From the NCBI RefSeq assembly GCF_018691265.1, contig NW_024881283.1:3321731-3385730 (forward strand): a stretch of 64,000 nt of DNA, in the 5' to 3' direction. This document shows, in pieces, positions 26,501 to 38,500 of this stretch. Source of the stretch: Tyto alba (lineage: Eukaryota; Chordata; Aves; Strigiformes; Tytonidae). The number at the start of each line of letters is the position of its first letter. The first letter of the stretch is position 1. The notes beneath the pieces were generated by a model. It was not told where the DNA came from. It did no database searches and saw only the letters and a list, made by a program, of their open reading frames with translations. The translations under genes and the position numbers were made by a program.

Positions 26501-29500
26501 ACTTAAATAACATGGCAATTTTGCAAACACATTCAGAGTTAGCAGTTGCTTTCTAATTAGGAAAAAGCTTGTTTTGAGATGAAGAACCTGGGGTTACACT
26601 GGTTACCTCTGGAGTTCAGTGTAAGGCTTTCTGTATTTAAATACTAATGCAAACTCTCTGGTAACCAGTGATGATCTGCTAATGGAGGTCTGTGTGCATA
26701 GATACTGTCAAGGACAGCTCTTGTTTGTTGTGTGTCTGAACATTTTTGTCTCTGCAGGTGAAAAAAGCCAAGATGCAGGAATCCAGAGAACAAAGCTTGA
26801 GGTACATAATTTTGAATTTTATTTTGGTGTGGAACAGTTATTAATGTTCATTTAGCATTATAAGCTTCCATTTTAGAAGCTTGCATATTGTTTTATATTT
26901 CACAGAGATAGAGCAAATATAAGTCACTTTTGTATTTGATATAATTTTTAGATTAAGTCCCCAGTAAAAAAAAAAAACAAACAACTGGCCCTTTGGTATT
27001 AAGCTTTTATAAAAGTGGCTACAAAGAGTCTTAATTGCATCATCAAGCATCCTGTTTTTCACAGAATCTTATGAGACTGTCATGGATTTCACATAAAATG
27101 CATTTATTCTGGTGAGACTTAGAATATTTTAATACTGTATGTGCTAGGACACTCAATAAAACTACATGGATAACTGTTTTGAGAAATTAAACCCTCTCAA
27201 ATTGATAGCCTCTTCTATTTAAAGCTGTTGCTTTGTATTGTTTTTAGCCTTAGTAGATGCTTTCTGATGTGTGTCGCATTTAGGACTTAATTGCTACAAT
27301 TACATTGAGAATAGCTACATTAGGGTTTATTCTGTTCCTGTGAGTAGTTGCAAATACTGTGAAGACAGATTTCTTTCTGAGGCTTCTGACATCCCAGTGT
27401 GAGAAGGAAACACTGCATGTGCCATTGATGCAGGAGTTGATGTAGTACATTGAATCCCCGAATGGGGACATTAGTGCATATTTCTTTTAAAAGGTGAAGA
27501 GAATACTTTAACAGGAACCAGCAAGTAAACAGTGTGTGAAATTCATTATATGTCTAAAAATTGCAAATTTGAGCTAATCACTGCGAGCTCCCTTTCTAAC
27601 TGGTATGAGGTGAGACGAACCATGTCCTAGGAGGACTTTTTCTCTCTGTTGGCTACAAAGGAGCTGAGGGCAGCATGAGCAGGTCTGAACATGCCGGAGT
27701 GAATCGTCTTGATTCTCCTTCAGGATTACCCTCCCTCAGTGCAATCACAGATTTCCTACAGGAGCCAGCAGCCTCAAGATTTGAGTGTAAACATCCTTGT
27801 ATAGTATTTAAAAATAGAATGGGGGGGAGGGATAAAATTGCATTTCTATCCTGCTTAAGTATTCTGTTTAAATATTCTAGCTCTATTTTGGTAAAACTAT
27901 ATATGATTTTAAGTTTGACCTATGGAATAGTTTAATTTATTAGACCTCTTTCTCCTCAGCAACGTGATTTTCAGCTGGCATCAATACTCTGGCTGTATTT
28001 GTTCTAGCTGAACTGTGGGAGTGGGGAAAGAAAGAGCTATACCCAGTGAAGGTCATCTCTCTCAGGAGCATTAAGCATCTGTAAGAGTCTTAACACTTTA
28101 GTGAATACAGTGTTTTCAGGGGCAAAAAGCCAGAGTATGCGTTTTGGTTAAGCTTCACTCCTTCTCACCAGCCAAAGGAAGGAAACTCACTTGCCTTATA
28201 AGCAAACCCATTGCACTCACTAGCCAACTTCCCCCTTACCCTATCCCGGGAAAGCTGTACCTCCTGCCCCAGGGGGTTATCTCCAACGAAGCCTGGAGCA
28301 AGGAGCTGGACAAAAGGGGCCTGTCACAGCCTGAAGGAACAGTCCAGGGGAGGATGGAGCTACCAGGGCACTGCTGAGTTTGTCCCCAAAGACCAGTGTT
28401 AAAGCATCCTTGAACAGGGTGTCACTTCTGTACTTAAGAAATTGTTATAAATTGAGACCACAATGGATCATAATCCAATTATAATTTTATTAATTATAGC
28501 AAGTAGAATATGAGCAAAGACAGCGCTGGACGACAGGGGAGTCTGCGCTCCGCCAACTGCCGTACTGATCAGTTCAAACTGTTCCTTTTTATACATTTTT
28601 ACATTCGTGGTTGTCTTTGATCAGTACCCCTTCTGCTTGCACAAGTATCTGGTTTGTGTAAGCAATTGCGGTTATCTTGTCTCACGCGGTCATCTTGTCT
28701 CACAGGTTATCTTGTCTCACACAAGCGGTGTCTGGCAGCTATTTGCATAAGCAGTTTTTCTGTCTTTTGCCGCCTAACCTTTACATTGAGCTTAACATAA
28801 ATTTCAATAAACAATACCCTTAGTTCATAGCTTCTTACAATCCCCCCTTTTTCTTTTATCCTATTATTGTTTATTAGATGCTACTTTCATTTTCGTCACT
28901 GCAAACAAACCTTTTTCCACAATTCCAACATTTATCATAACACTCTCAAGATAATACCTTACAATTACAATCATAGTTTTCACGTGGCATAACGCATTCA
29001 CAACAATCTTTTCCACCAGGAAGCTCCTAATAGATCATCCCACCATTCTGAGTCTAACATTGAGGGTGTTTTCAGAGCACCATAGGTAAAACAGCTCTTA
29101 TTCTATCTGCTATGTGCAGTTGTCGCCTTAATGTTTTTGCCGTGTGTTATTTATTCCTTGCTTTGTTCAGTTAATCCAACAAGTTGTGACCAACATGCAA
29201 TTTGCTACTACTGTTTCACCTGTTGGTGTTAAGCAAATTCGAGCTGTGTGCCGAACTGCACAGTCAACCGTACTATCAGACACTCTGTAAACAATAATCA
29301 ACAATTTATTAGCAAACAAGAACCTGAAATAATTAACTGTATAACAATCCAGCAAAGTCCCACGCGACACAATCAGAAAGAGAAAAAGTAAGAACCAAAG
29401 ATATCAGCACTGTCCTTTGGATGTTGTCCTTCGATGTCTTGTTACCCTTACTCACGGGGCGATAGCGACAGAAAGATAGAGTCCAAGAACAACAGTCACG

Positions 29501-32500
29501 CGCCGCGCGGTAACTCCTCTGATCAATAACATTTTCTTCTTTGAACTATAAGTCTGTTTCCATCACCTCATCACGGTTTCGAGGGCGTCTTAGTTGTCTT
29601 CATGATCTTGGAGGATTGGGGGGAGGAGGTGATCTCCGACACCAGCCACGAGACATTCCCTCGCATACCGCGATGGCAACGACAGTCACCACCAATATAA
29701 TGAAAAATCCCAACAGCAGGCCGGCGCACACGGGATCGTCCCCTACTCCCATCTTCCCAAGATTGCAATCCAGCGGGATCAGTAAGATTAGTGGGATAGT
29801 CCAGCCCCAGGCTAGCGGCTTGACCGAGGAAGGTCCAAGTGCGCAATGAGCGGAAGTTTCTCTTTCACCCAGAATGCCTGTGCTGCCTAGATCTGGGCGG
29901 GCCTGGCAGTTGTTTTTGCCATCCGGGTATAGCCGAACTTTCGAGACCCTCCAACAACACATGCGCTTTGGACTGGGGGCGTGGAAATCCATTTTCCTGC
30001 TGTGTATGTGGACCCTGACTCCTGATCCCTACAGACCAGGCAGGTTCGCCACTCGCGCTCTCACTCTTGTACCTCCGATACTGCGAAAACAATGGAGCGT
30101 GCTTATGCATGGGCAGCAATTTATTGTGCAGCCTTGATGTTGGTAGCCCTCACTTTGTTTGCCTTTTTACTACATATCTTTTGCCCTTGTAAATGTTCCT
30201 CTTTCAAGTGCCCATGTAGTTGTATCTGCTTATGTAAACCACCATCTCCTTTGGTTAACCATGTCGAAAATTCTGTTATAGGTCTTTTCGGCGGTTTTGG
30301 TACTGGCTGTTTTACTTCTGTCACATCTTTTACTTGGATTCTCTTCTTCCCACTAAAAATATCTCCATCCACCCTTCTGTCTTTGGGAAAGCAAAGCCAC
30401 TCTGATGTTGGACATAACAGTAAAGCACTTGCTGCACAAATTTGCCACTATTAAAGCAAACCATACCAGGATGATTAGCAGAGGTCCGGTATAACATATG
30501 CTCCCACCTCTCATGCCTATGGGGTTGCAGCCCACAGCTGAGAAAAAGGTCTTCTTGGTGGCGAGCACAGAGGTTAACCCGGTCTTGCCCTCTACTGTTT
30601 AACAAATCCGTGTGTTAAGAGTTAGTCAATTCAAGTGCAGCTCCTTTGTAGCCACTTCCTTTGTTTCTAAGCAAAGCAAAATTTTGGCACTTTCCGATAG
30701 TGTCCTCCCATCAACTCTCAGGGACATCACAAATTCTGGGGACTAACCTCTTTTTCCCCGTAAATCAAGGTTACAGTTCATGCCCCTTCCCTATACAGTT
30801 ATAAGACAATTTTCTCCATCTGCAAGAAATACCACATCCGGTAACACATTTCACATTCACACAAAACCCACGCTTCATGACATCCATACATACACTCGAG
30901 ACAAGGTATTACCCAATTAGGTTGATTTTCTAGCAATGCCTAATTGACTCCAAAATGCTCATAATCTCACATGTCTGTCAGTTAATGCTCGGTAAACGCC
31001 AGCTTTTCCCTGACAGTTTTTTTTGTTTGGTTTTCTCTGTTTTTTTGTTTTTGTTTCCTTATACAGCGAGTAAGTAAATGAATAAGTAAATTTTCACAGT
31101 GTTACCTCTGAACCCAGTCAAAAACCCAGTCAAACCACTGGTTAAGAGTCATTCAATCCCCTCCTGATGAATTTACTTAGTCCTTTGAGGGTGACTTGTA
31201 GTTGGTCAGTTGATGGTACCACAGTCCACTCCTGAGGCTTTTCCACCGGTCCTTTTCCTCAGGAGGCAAGAGTCCACCCCTTTTCTTTTGTTCGGATCGC
31301 TGTCTCGGTGGTCAGCAGCACCTGAAATGGACCTTCCCACTCGGGAGTTAATGATTAATCTTTCCACACTTTTATCAATACCCAATCACCTGGTTTTACA
31401 TTGTGGATATTAAAAGCCAATAGTGGTATTTGAGGCAGAAGTCCTTTCTTTCTTAATTTCATTAAAGTGTTACCAATTCTTATTACATACTTTCTTACAT
31501 ATTGATCTCCTACTTCAGGGATGACAATATCCCTGTCATTACTCATACATGGTAATCCAAGCATCATTTCATAGGGAGAAATACCCAGGTCTGTTCGTGG
31601 CTGAGTATTGATCCTTAATAAGGCCAATGGCAGGCATTTAATCCAAGACATCTGAGTCTCAATCATTAACTTAGTCAAGGTTTGTTTTGAAGTTTGATTC
31701 ATTCTTTCTCCTCTTCCAGAACTCCGAGGATGCCATGGGGTGTGCCATGCCCATTCGATCCCTAAGGCTTCAGATAGCTGTTGTATATAATTTTTAAAAT
31801 GAAATGTGTTCCTCCGCCCAAGTCTATTCTTTCTATTAATCCATATCTGGGGATAATGTTTTCCAGTAACACCTTGGATACCATGCTTGCCATTGCCCTT
31901 GGTGTGGGGGATTGCTTCCACCCAATGAGTTAAGTGAGCCACTAATACCAACAAATACTTCCACCTTTGTATTTAAGGTAGCTCTGTTAAGTCTACCTGG
32001 AGGCTTTGTATGGCTAGCTCCTGTTCCCCAGCCACCCCTTTTTTTTTTTTTTTTTTTTTTTTATCTCATTACCTTTTTGTTCACTTTTTGACAAATCAAA
32101 CATCGATCAACTAGTTGTTTAGCCACCATATATATATTCCTATACACCCATATTGTCTAAGGAAATGATCACAAAGTGATTGCGTTCCCCAATGTATTTT
32201 CTGATGTATTAATGACAGAATTTCTCATGATCTTGTTTTATTTAACATCTGCCTTCCATCTGCTAAAGTCCATTTTCCTTCTGAATCTTTTCCCCCCTTA
32301 TTTTTAAGTATATCCTTTTCTTGTTCTGTGAAATTTGGGGCTAAATTCTCATAATCCCCTGGTATTATTACCAATAAAACTACCAATGATGATTCTGTTG
32401 CTGCTTCTCTGGCTACTTAATCTGCTAAATTATTCCCCCTTATTTCCATTGATGCTCCCCTCTGATGTCCTTTCACATGCACAATTGCAATTTCTGTGGG

Positions 32501-35500
32501 GAGCTTCAGGGCTTCTAAAACTTCTCTGATCAGCCGCTCATGTACTAGCTCCTTCCCTTTTGTATTTATAAGCCCTCTTTCTTCCCATATTTTTCCAAAT
32601 GTGTGGACCACTCCAAATGCATACTTTGAGTCTGTGTACACTGTCCCTTCCGTATCTCTCAAATATACCAATGTCTGTTTTAGAGCATAGAGTTCACAGA
32701 CTTGTGCTGACCACCCAGCAGGTAATTTCCCCTTTTCAAACACTTCCATCTTCTGCCTCTCGATAATTACATAACCCAATATTTTTCCTTCTAGGCATCG
32801 AGAGGACCCATCAATAAATAGTTTTTCTCTATAGGGCAAAGGTTTATTTAACAGATCTTCTCTTATTTTCGTTTGATAATTTATAAAATCCAAACAGTTA
32901 TGCTCTGGTTCCTAAATATCCTCCCCGATTCTCCTCCCATAATTCTAGTAATTTAACCACTAGTTTTCCTTCACCCAGCACCACACCTATTCCTAATTGC
33001 ACTTGTAAATCTCTACCTAGCAAATTACATCCTACCCCTGGCATTAACAACAAATCATTAACAGCATATTGATCTTCCCCTTGTATTAACACATTCTTTA
33101 TAACTGGGACCAAAAACCCCTTCACCTTTAGCCCCTACAGCCCAAGTTGTATCTTTTACATAATCTTCCTCCTGGGGTCTTAATTTCAAATTTATCAAGG
33201 GCTCTTCTGTTGGTATATCCCCCAGGAGGTAGAGTCCCTGACACCCCTAGTGATTACCACCCTCATCCTGTTGGGTTACTTCAAACACCAACAGGTCCCG
33301 TATTCTCTGGGGGCATTCTTGTTTATAATGCCCCCCCTCCCCACAATAAAAACATTCCCTTGTGATTTCCCTAGCCAGTGGTGCCTCTTGGTTCCACCTT
33401 CCCTTTCATTCCCTTGCCTGTTTCAAATTGTGATTTCCTGTCTGAGATTTCTTGTGTTTATTTCTAACAGCTTCTTGTGCAGTTATCATAATTTTAGCTT
33501 TAGTTTTAGCCTTTTCTTCATCCTTCCTAATATCTACTTTCTGTGCTTCTCTCAGGAGTTCCTCCAGACACTTATTATAATGACCTGGAGTCACTCATAT
33601 CTCTCCTCCGCTCTTGTTCATTCTGATTCCACTGCAGAGGGGTTACAAGGAGTTTCCTTTCCCCGGGTATCCCCTGCTGATTTTCTCTCTCCCATATCCA
33701 CATTCCAACCGTTCTGATCATCTGTCTTTCCTCAGGAGAGAAAAAAAAAAATTCCCGTAATCGACTGCATCTCCTCCCATGTATATATATACTGGGTCCC
33801 AAAAATTGATCAATCTTCTCTGACAGCCCCACAGGGTCCTCTAAAAACCTCCTAAATTCATTCTTATACGCCCTCACTTCTACATTAGTGAGCGGCACAT
33901 CCACAAATCCCATCCCCCCTTGAATTCCTGCCGCTGGGACTTCCCGGCAAGGGATTAACCCTAGCCGCCCCGTGCTCCCTTAAACGATTTCCCTTAAATC
34001 ATGTATGAGCTGATATTTCCCATTTGGTTTCTTTACAGGCAGAATGGGGGTGTTAAAGGGTGACATACAAGGCTCTAAGATTCCTTGTGCTAATAATCGA
34101 TCAATTTCTGGTTTTAATCCTCTCCGTCCGTCTAGGGAAATGGGATATTGCTTTACCCTCACAGGTATGTGGGGTTCAGAGACTTGGATTTTAATCGGTG
34201 GGATTTCCAGTCTACTAATTGTGTCCGGAGAGTACCAGACATCGGGGTTAATTTGTTTTTGCTCATCCACGGTCAAAGGATAAGTAGACACTGTTAGCTC
34301 TTGATTTTTCACTTTAATTTCTAATTGTAATTCAACAATTAAATCTCGTCCTAGCAGATTAAATTCTGCTTCAGGGACGAGCAAGAGTTCACCCATTCCA
34401 AATTTATTTTCAGTTTCGAATACCACATTTTTGATTTTGTTTACTTTAAATGGTTCTCCTTTTGCCCCAATTACTTGTACTTTTTCCGGGGAAATTTTAC
34501 ATCCCTCAGGTATTTGTTTAATAGTCGATTTTTCAGCCCCAGTGTCTACTAAAAAGGTGAACTCTTGTTTATGGGGACCTATTTTTAATTTTATCAAGGG
34601 CTCATGATGACTCCGGTCGCCTAAGATATAGAGCCCCTGGCTCTCCTATTCCGTTTTCAATATTTCCTCATCCCTGATCCTTTCTCTGCAATTCTTCTTT
34701 ATATGTCCCTTCTTTCCACAGTAAAAACAACATCTCTGTTCCTTCTTTACTACTACGTTCCCTTGTTTCGTTCCAGCAGATCTGTGTTTACCAGTTCGTC
34801 CTTTACGATCCTCTCTGACCGCTGCTACCATCATTTTTACTTGTCGCTTGCTGCTCTCTTTCTCTCACCTTACATAGACTTTCTGAGCTTCTCTCAATAA
34901 TTCATCCAACCCTCTATTCTGCCAGTCTTCTAACTTTTCAATCTTCTTTCTGATATCTTCCCATGATTTTGCCACAAACTGAGTTTTGAGGAGTGCTTGC
35001 CCTAAAGGGTCGTCTGGATTTACCCCAGAATACAGCTGAAGGGCTTTCCTCAGTCGTTCCAGCCACTCAGTAGGGCTCTCATCTTTCTTTTGCATTTCAT
35101 TAAATGCTTTATTAATATTCTGGCCACAGGGTACTGCTTCTCTAATTCCCTGAATTACTATAGTTCTCAGGTCCTGCATATGAGTTCTATGCACCGGATC
35201 CTGATTATCTCTATTAGGTCTTTGGAGTGGCCATTTAATATCCGCTTGAGGTCCCTGGGCATGTTGAGCATCCCACAGTCTCATTCCTGCTCGTCTAATC
35301 ATATCTCTTTCCTCGGTAGTAAATAATTGACCAAGGATAGATTGCATCTCATCCCAAGTATAAAGGTTTGGTCCAAAAAATTGATTTAATCTTTCTGCCA
35401 CTCCGAGTGGGTCCTCAATTAAGTTTCCCATCTCGGTTCTTTTAAAATCTCATAGGTCAGCCGAGTTTAGGGGTACGGAAATATATCCGATCACGGGTTG

Positions 35501-38500
35501 AGGTCCCCCCATGGGTATTTCCCTTAGGGGGTACATCTGAGCTGCCCCTTTTTGGCTTCTAGTTACACGTCTAGGAGGAGGGGGAGACTCTTGTTCCGAC
35601 TCCGGTGGGGGAGTGGGCGCTCTGGGGACCTCTGGAGGGGCTGTGGGAGCAGGAGGGGAAATGTAAGGAGGGGGGGGTTAGAAGGGTTTCGTCTAACTCT
35701 TCCTTCTTTTTCTTTTGTTTAGTTTATTTCATTCAGCGGGTAAAGTCTAGCTCCCAGTCTTTTTAGCCACACTCCCGCATACTGACTTTCTTCCGGGTTA
35801 AGGGGTTTTTTATTATTAACCCAGAGATTTAATTGTTGCCTTATCCAATCTTCTTCTGACCCGCAGACTGGCCAAAAGACATTTTTAGAAATCTTCTTCC
35901 CTCCCCATATCTTAGTACAATATTCTATCATTTTCTGCTTATCTTTCCCTAGTGTTCCAGGGAAATATCTCCAATTGTCTAAGATATATGCCAGAGGGGT
36001 ATTCTTAGGTACAGTGGGTACCCTTCCCATGGGAGTCGAAGGCTTGCTGCCCTTCGCCCCCATCTTCTGGATTATCCACAAACACACACTCACTTGCTCC
36101 CCTTGTTCCTGGCCCAGTCCCTCGCGGGAGATGGGAAACGCAGTACTTAAGGGTCCGCACTCGCTTGGTTCAGTATATCGAACCTCTCATTCGTTATAAT
36201 CCAGGAAACCCAATCCCGCCCGAACGGTAAACCCGCGAACAAATTCGCAATATACTTACGCATCCTGCGTCTTCGTCCGGACTCCCGTGCACAGAATTTT
36301 TATGGGATTTTACCGGTTTCTCCTTTGCTCATTATTCTAGAATTTAGGTTCGTCGGTAAGGATGGGGTGGGCTATCAGTCGCGGGGCCGCGGATTGCCGC
36401 GGGGCGCCTCCCCGGAGGACAGAAGCCCACCGTTCCTTATCCGAGTCACGGCACCATGAAATTGTTATAAATTGAGACCACAATGGATCATAATCCAATT
36501 ATAATTTTATTAATTATAGCAAGTAGAATATGAGCAAAGACAGCGCTGGACGACAGGGGAGTCTGCGCTCCGCCAACTGCCGTACTGATCAGTTCAAACA
36601 GTTCCTTTTTATACATTTTTACATTCGTGGTTGTCTTTGATCAGTACCCCTTCTGCTTGCACAAGTATCTGGTTTGTGTAAGCAATTGCGGTCATCTTGT
36701 CTCACAGGTTATCTTGTCTCACACAAGCGGTGTCTGGCAGCTATTTGCATAAGCAGTTTTTCTGTCTTTTGCCGCCTAACCTTTACATTGAGCTTAACAT
36801 AAATTTCAATAAACAATACCCTTAGTTCATAGCTTCTTACAAAATGTTTGCAGATTATTAGATTATTTTGGATTTGTCATGCACTGTTCCAGTTACATGT
36901 CAATATTTGATTTGTTCATAGGTAGTGGAAGTACAGATAATGTCTTAATGAAACTGCTTTTTCCTTTTATGGTTGCCTTGTTGGCTTTAGTTTTATTATT
37001 GCTAGTTCTGCAACACAGCTTTTCATGAAGTCTTGAGCCATCTGCGTGTTATTCTGATATTCTCAGACTGCAGTTTTACAAGGTGAAGGGACCAATATAA
37101 CTGCTTATTGCTGCTGAGAAGGGGAGTTCTGCTTGTAGCTCAAGTGTGCACCAAGCATGGTGCTTGCTGGATGCCTCCATGAGCAGAGTCTATTCAGTAT
37201 CCCAGAAAAAATAACTGGACTATTTTTGTGCTGGATGAGCAAATTAAACTCTTGTGGAGAGCCTGAAGGATGCCTGAGCTGACGCAGGGGAACAGGAGGC
37301 AGCAGCTACAAGCTGCTAGGTCTGCTGAGCTGTCAGTGAAGCTCCAGCCTTATCCTGAGAAACCAGTTGGTGAGTAAATGTGCTGGAGATGAAGAGGTGG
37401 TTTGACCCCGGCTGGATGCCAGGTGCCCACCAAAGCTGCTCTATCACTCCCCTTCTCAACTGGGCAGGGAAGAGAAAATATAATGAAAGGCTCGTGGGTC
37501 GAGATAAGGACAGGGAGAGACCATTCACCGATTACTGTCATGGGCAAAACAGGCTCAACTTGGGGAAATTAGTTTAATTTATTACCAGTTAAATTGGAGA
37601 TGAATAATGAGAAATAAAAACATCTTGGAACACCTTCACCCCATCCCTCCCTTCTTCCTGGGCTTAACTTCACTCCTGATTTTCTCTACCTCTTCCCTGT
37701 CAGCTCCACAGAGGGGCAGGGGATAGGCGTTGTGGTCAGTTCATCACCCGTTGTTTCTGCTGCTCCTTCCTCCTCATGGGCAGGATTCCTTATACTCTTC
37801 CCCTGCTCCCTTAGTCCTCCATGAACTTCTCCCATGTGAGTTCTTCCCACAGGCTGCAGCTCTTCCCAAACTGCTCCAGCGGGAGTCCCTTCCACAGGAT
37901 GCAGCCCTCCCAACATCAGACTGTTTCAGCGTGGGTCCTCCACGGGTCACAAGTCCTGTCAACAAACCTGCTCCAGCATGGGCTCCTCTCTCCATGGGTC
38001 CACAGGTCCTGCCAGGAGCCTACTCTAGCATGGGCTCTCCATGGGGTCACAGCCTCCTTCAGGCATCCCCCTGCTCTGGTATGGGGTCCTCCATGGGCTG
38101 CAGGTGGCATCTGCTCCACCGTTAACCTCCATGGGCTGCAGGGGACAGCCTGCCTCGCCATGATCTTCACCATGGGCTGCAGGGGAATTTCTGCTCTGGT
38201 GCCTGGAGCATCTCCTCCCTCTCCTTCACTGGCCTTGGTGTCTGCAGTTTCTCTCACATATTTTCACTCCTCTCTATGGCAGCAGTTTTGTGCAGTTTTT
38301 TTTTTCCCCTCTTTTAAAATATGTTGTTACAGAGATGTTACCACCGTCACTGATGGGCTTGGCCTTGGCCATCAGTGGGTCCCTCTTAGAGCTGGCTGAC
38401 ATTGGCTCTATCAGACATAGCTTCTAGCAGCTTCTCAAATAAGTCACCCCTGTATCCCCCTTGCCACACAAACACAATACAGTTTAATGTCTAATTAGAG

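Larger units (their letters stand above)
20562..26757. other. EYA3 intron 2
   Basis: GT-AG intron of 6.2 kb, mostly AT-rich. It holds an A22 tract (22233-22254), a T22 tract (23349-23370), an aaac-rich low-complexity block (24660-24760) and, on the opposite strand, a 232-codon open frame (24926-25624). Confidence 0.9.
28443..28839 (-). repeat. 3' LTR of the provirus
   Basis: 397 bp, TG...CA ends. Minus-strand reading has an octamer motif ATGCAAAT (28741-28748), three copies of an 18-bp unit (28668-28720), a TATA box TATAAAAAGG (28593-28584) and a poly(A) signal AATAAA (28501-28496). It differs from the 5' LTR by one base and by one extra 18-bp unit. Confidence 0.95.
28443..36841 (-). mobile_element. 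Endogenous gammaretrovirus-like provirus, mosaic and defective, antisense in EYA3 intron 3
   Basis: An 8.4-kb LTR-bounded element. Order on the minus strand: 5' LTR (36841-36463), tRNA-His primer site, leader with splice donor, gag, in-frame UAG, protease, N-terminal RT, then a second divergent gag, UAG and protease remnant, RNase H, integrase, a 2.3-kb region of unknown content, polypurine tract and 3' LTR (28839-28443). Class is inferred from gag-pol in one frame across a UAG, one zinc knuckle per gag, a gammaretroviral-type integrase C-terminus (PEWEGPFQV motif) and 4-bp target duplications. LTRs are almost identical, so integration is recent relative to other repeats here. Stops, frameshifts and loss of the RT catalytic core make it non-autonomous. 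Confidence 0.95.

Noticed and set aside
36437..36458. tRNA-His-like sequence as a possible tRNA gene
   Set aside because: Only the 3' 18 bases match; it is the retroviral primer-binding site beside the LTR.
37730..38399. Long + strand ORFs (131 and 192 codons)
   Set aside because: They lie antisense across a GC-rich ERV LTR with internal tandem units.
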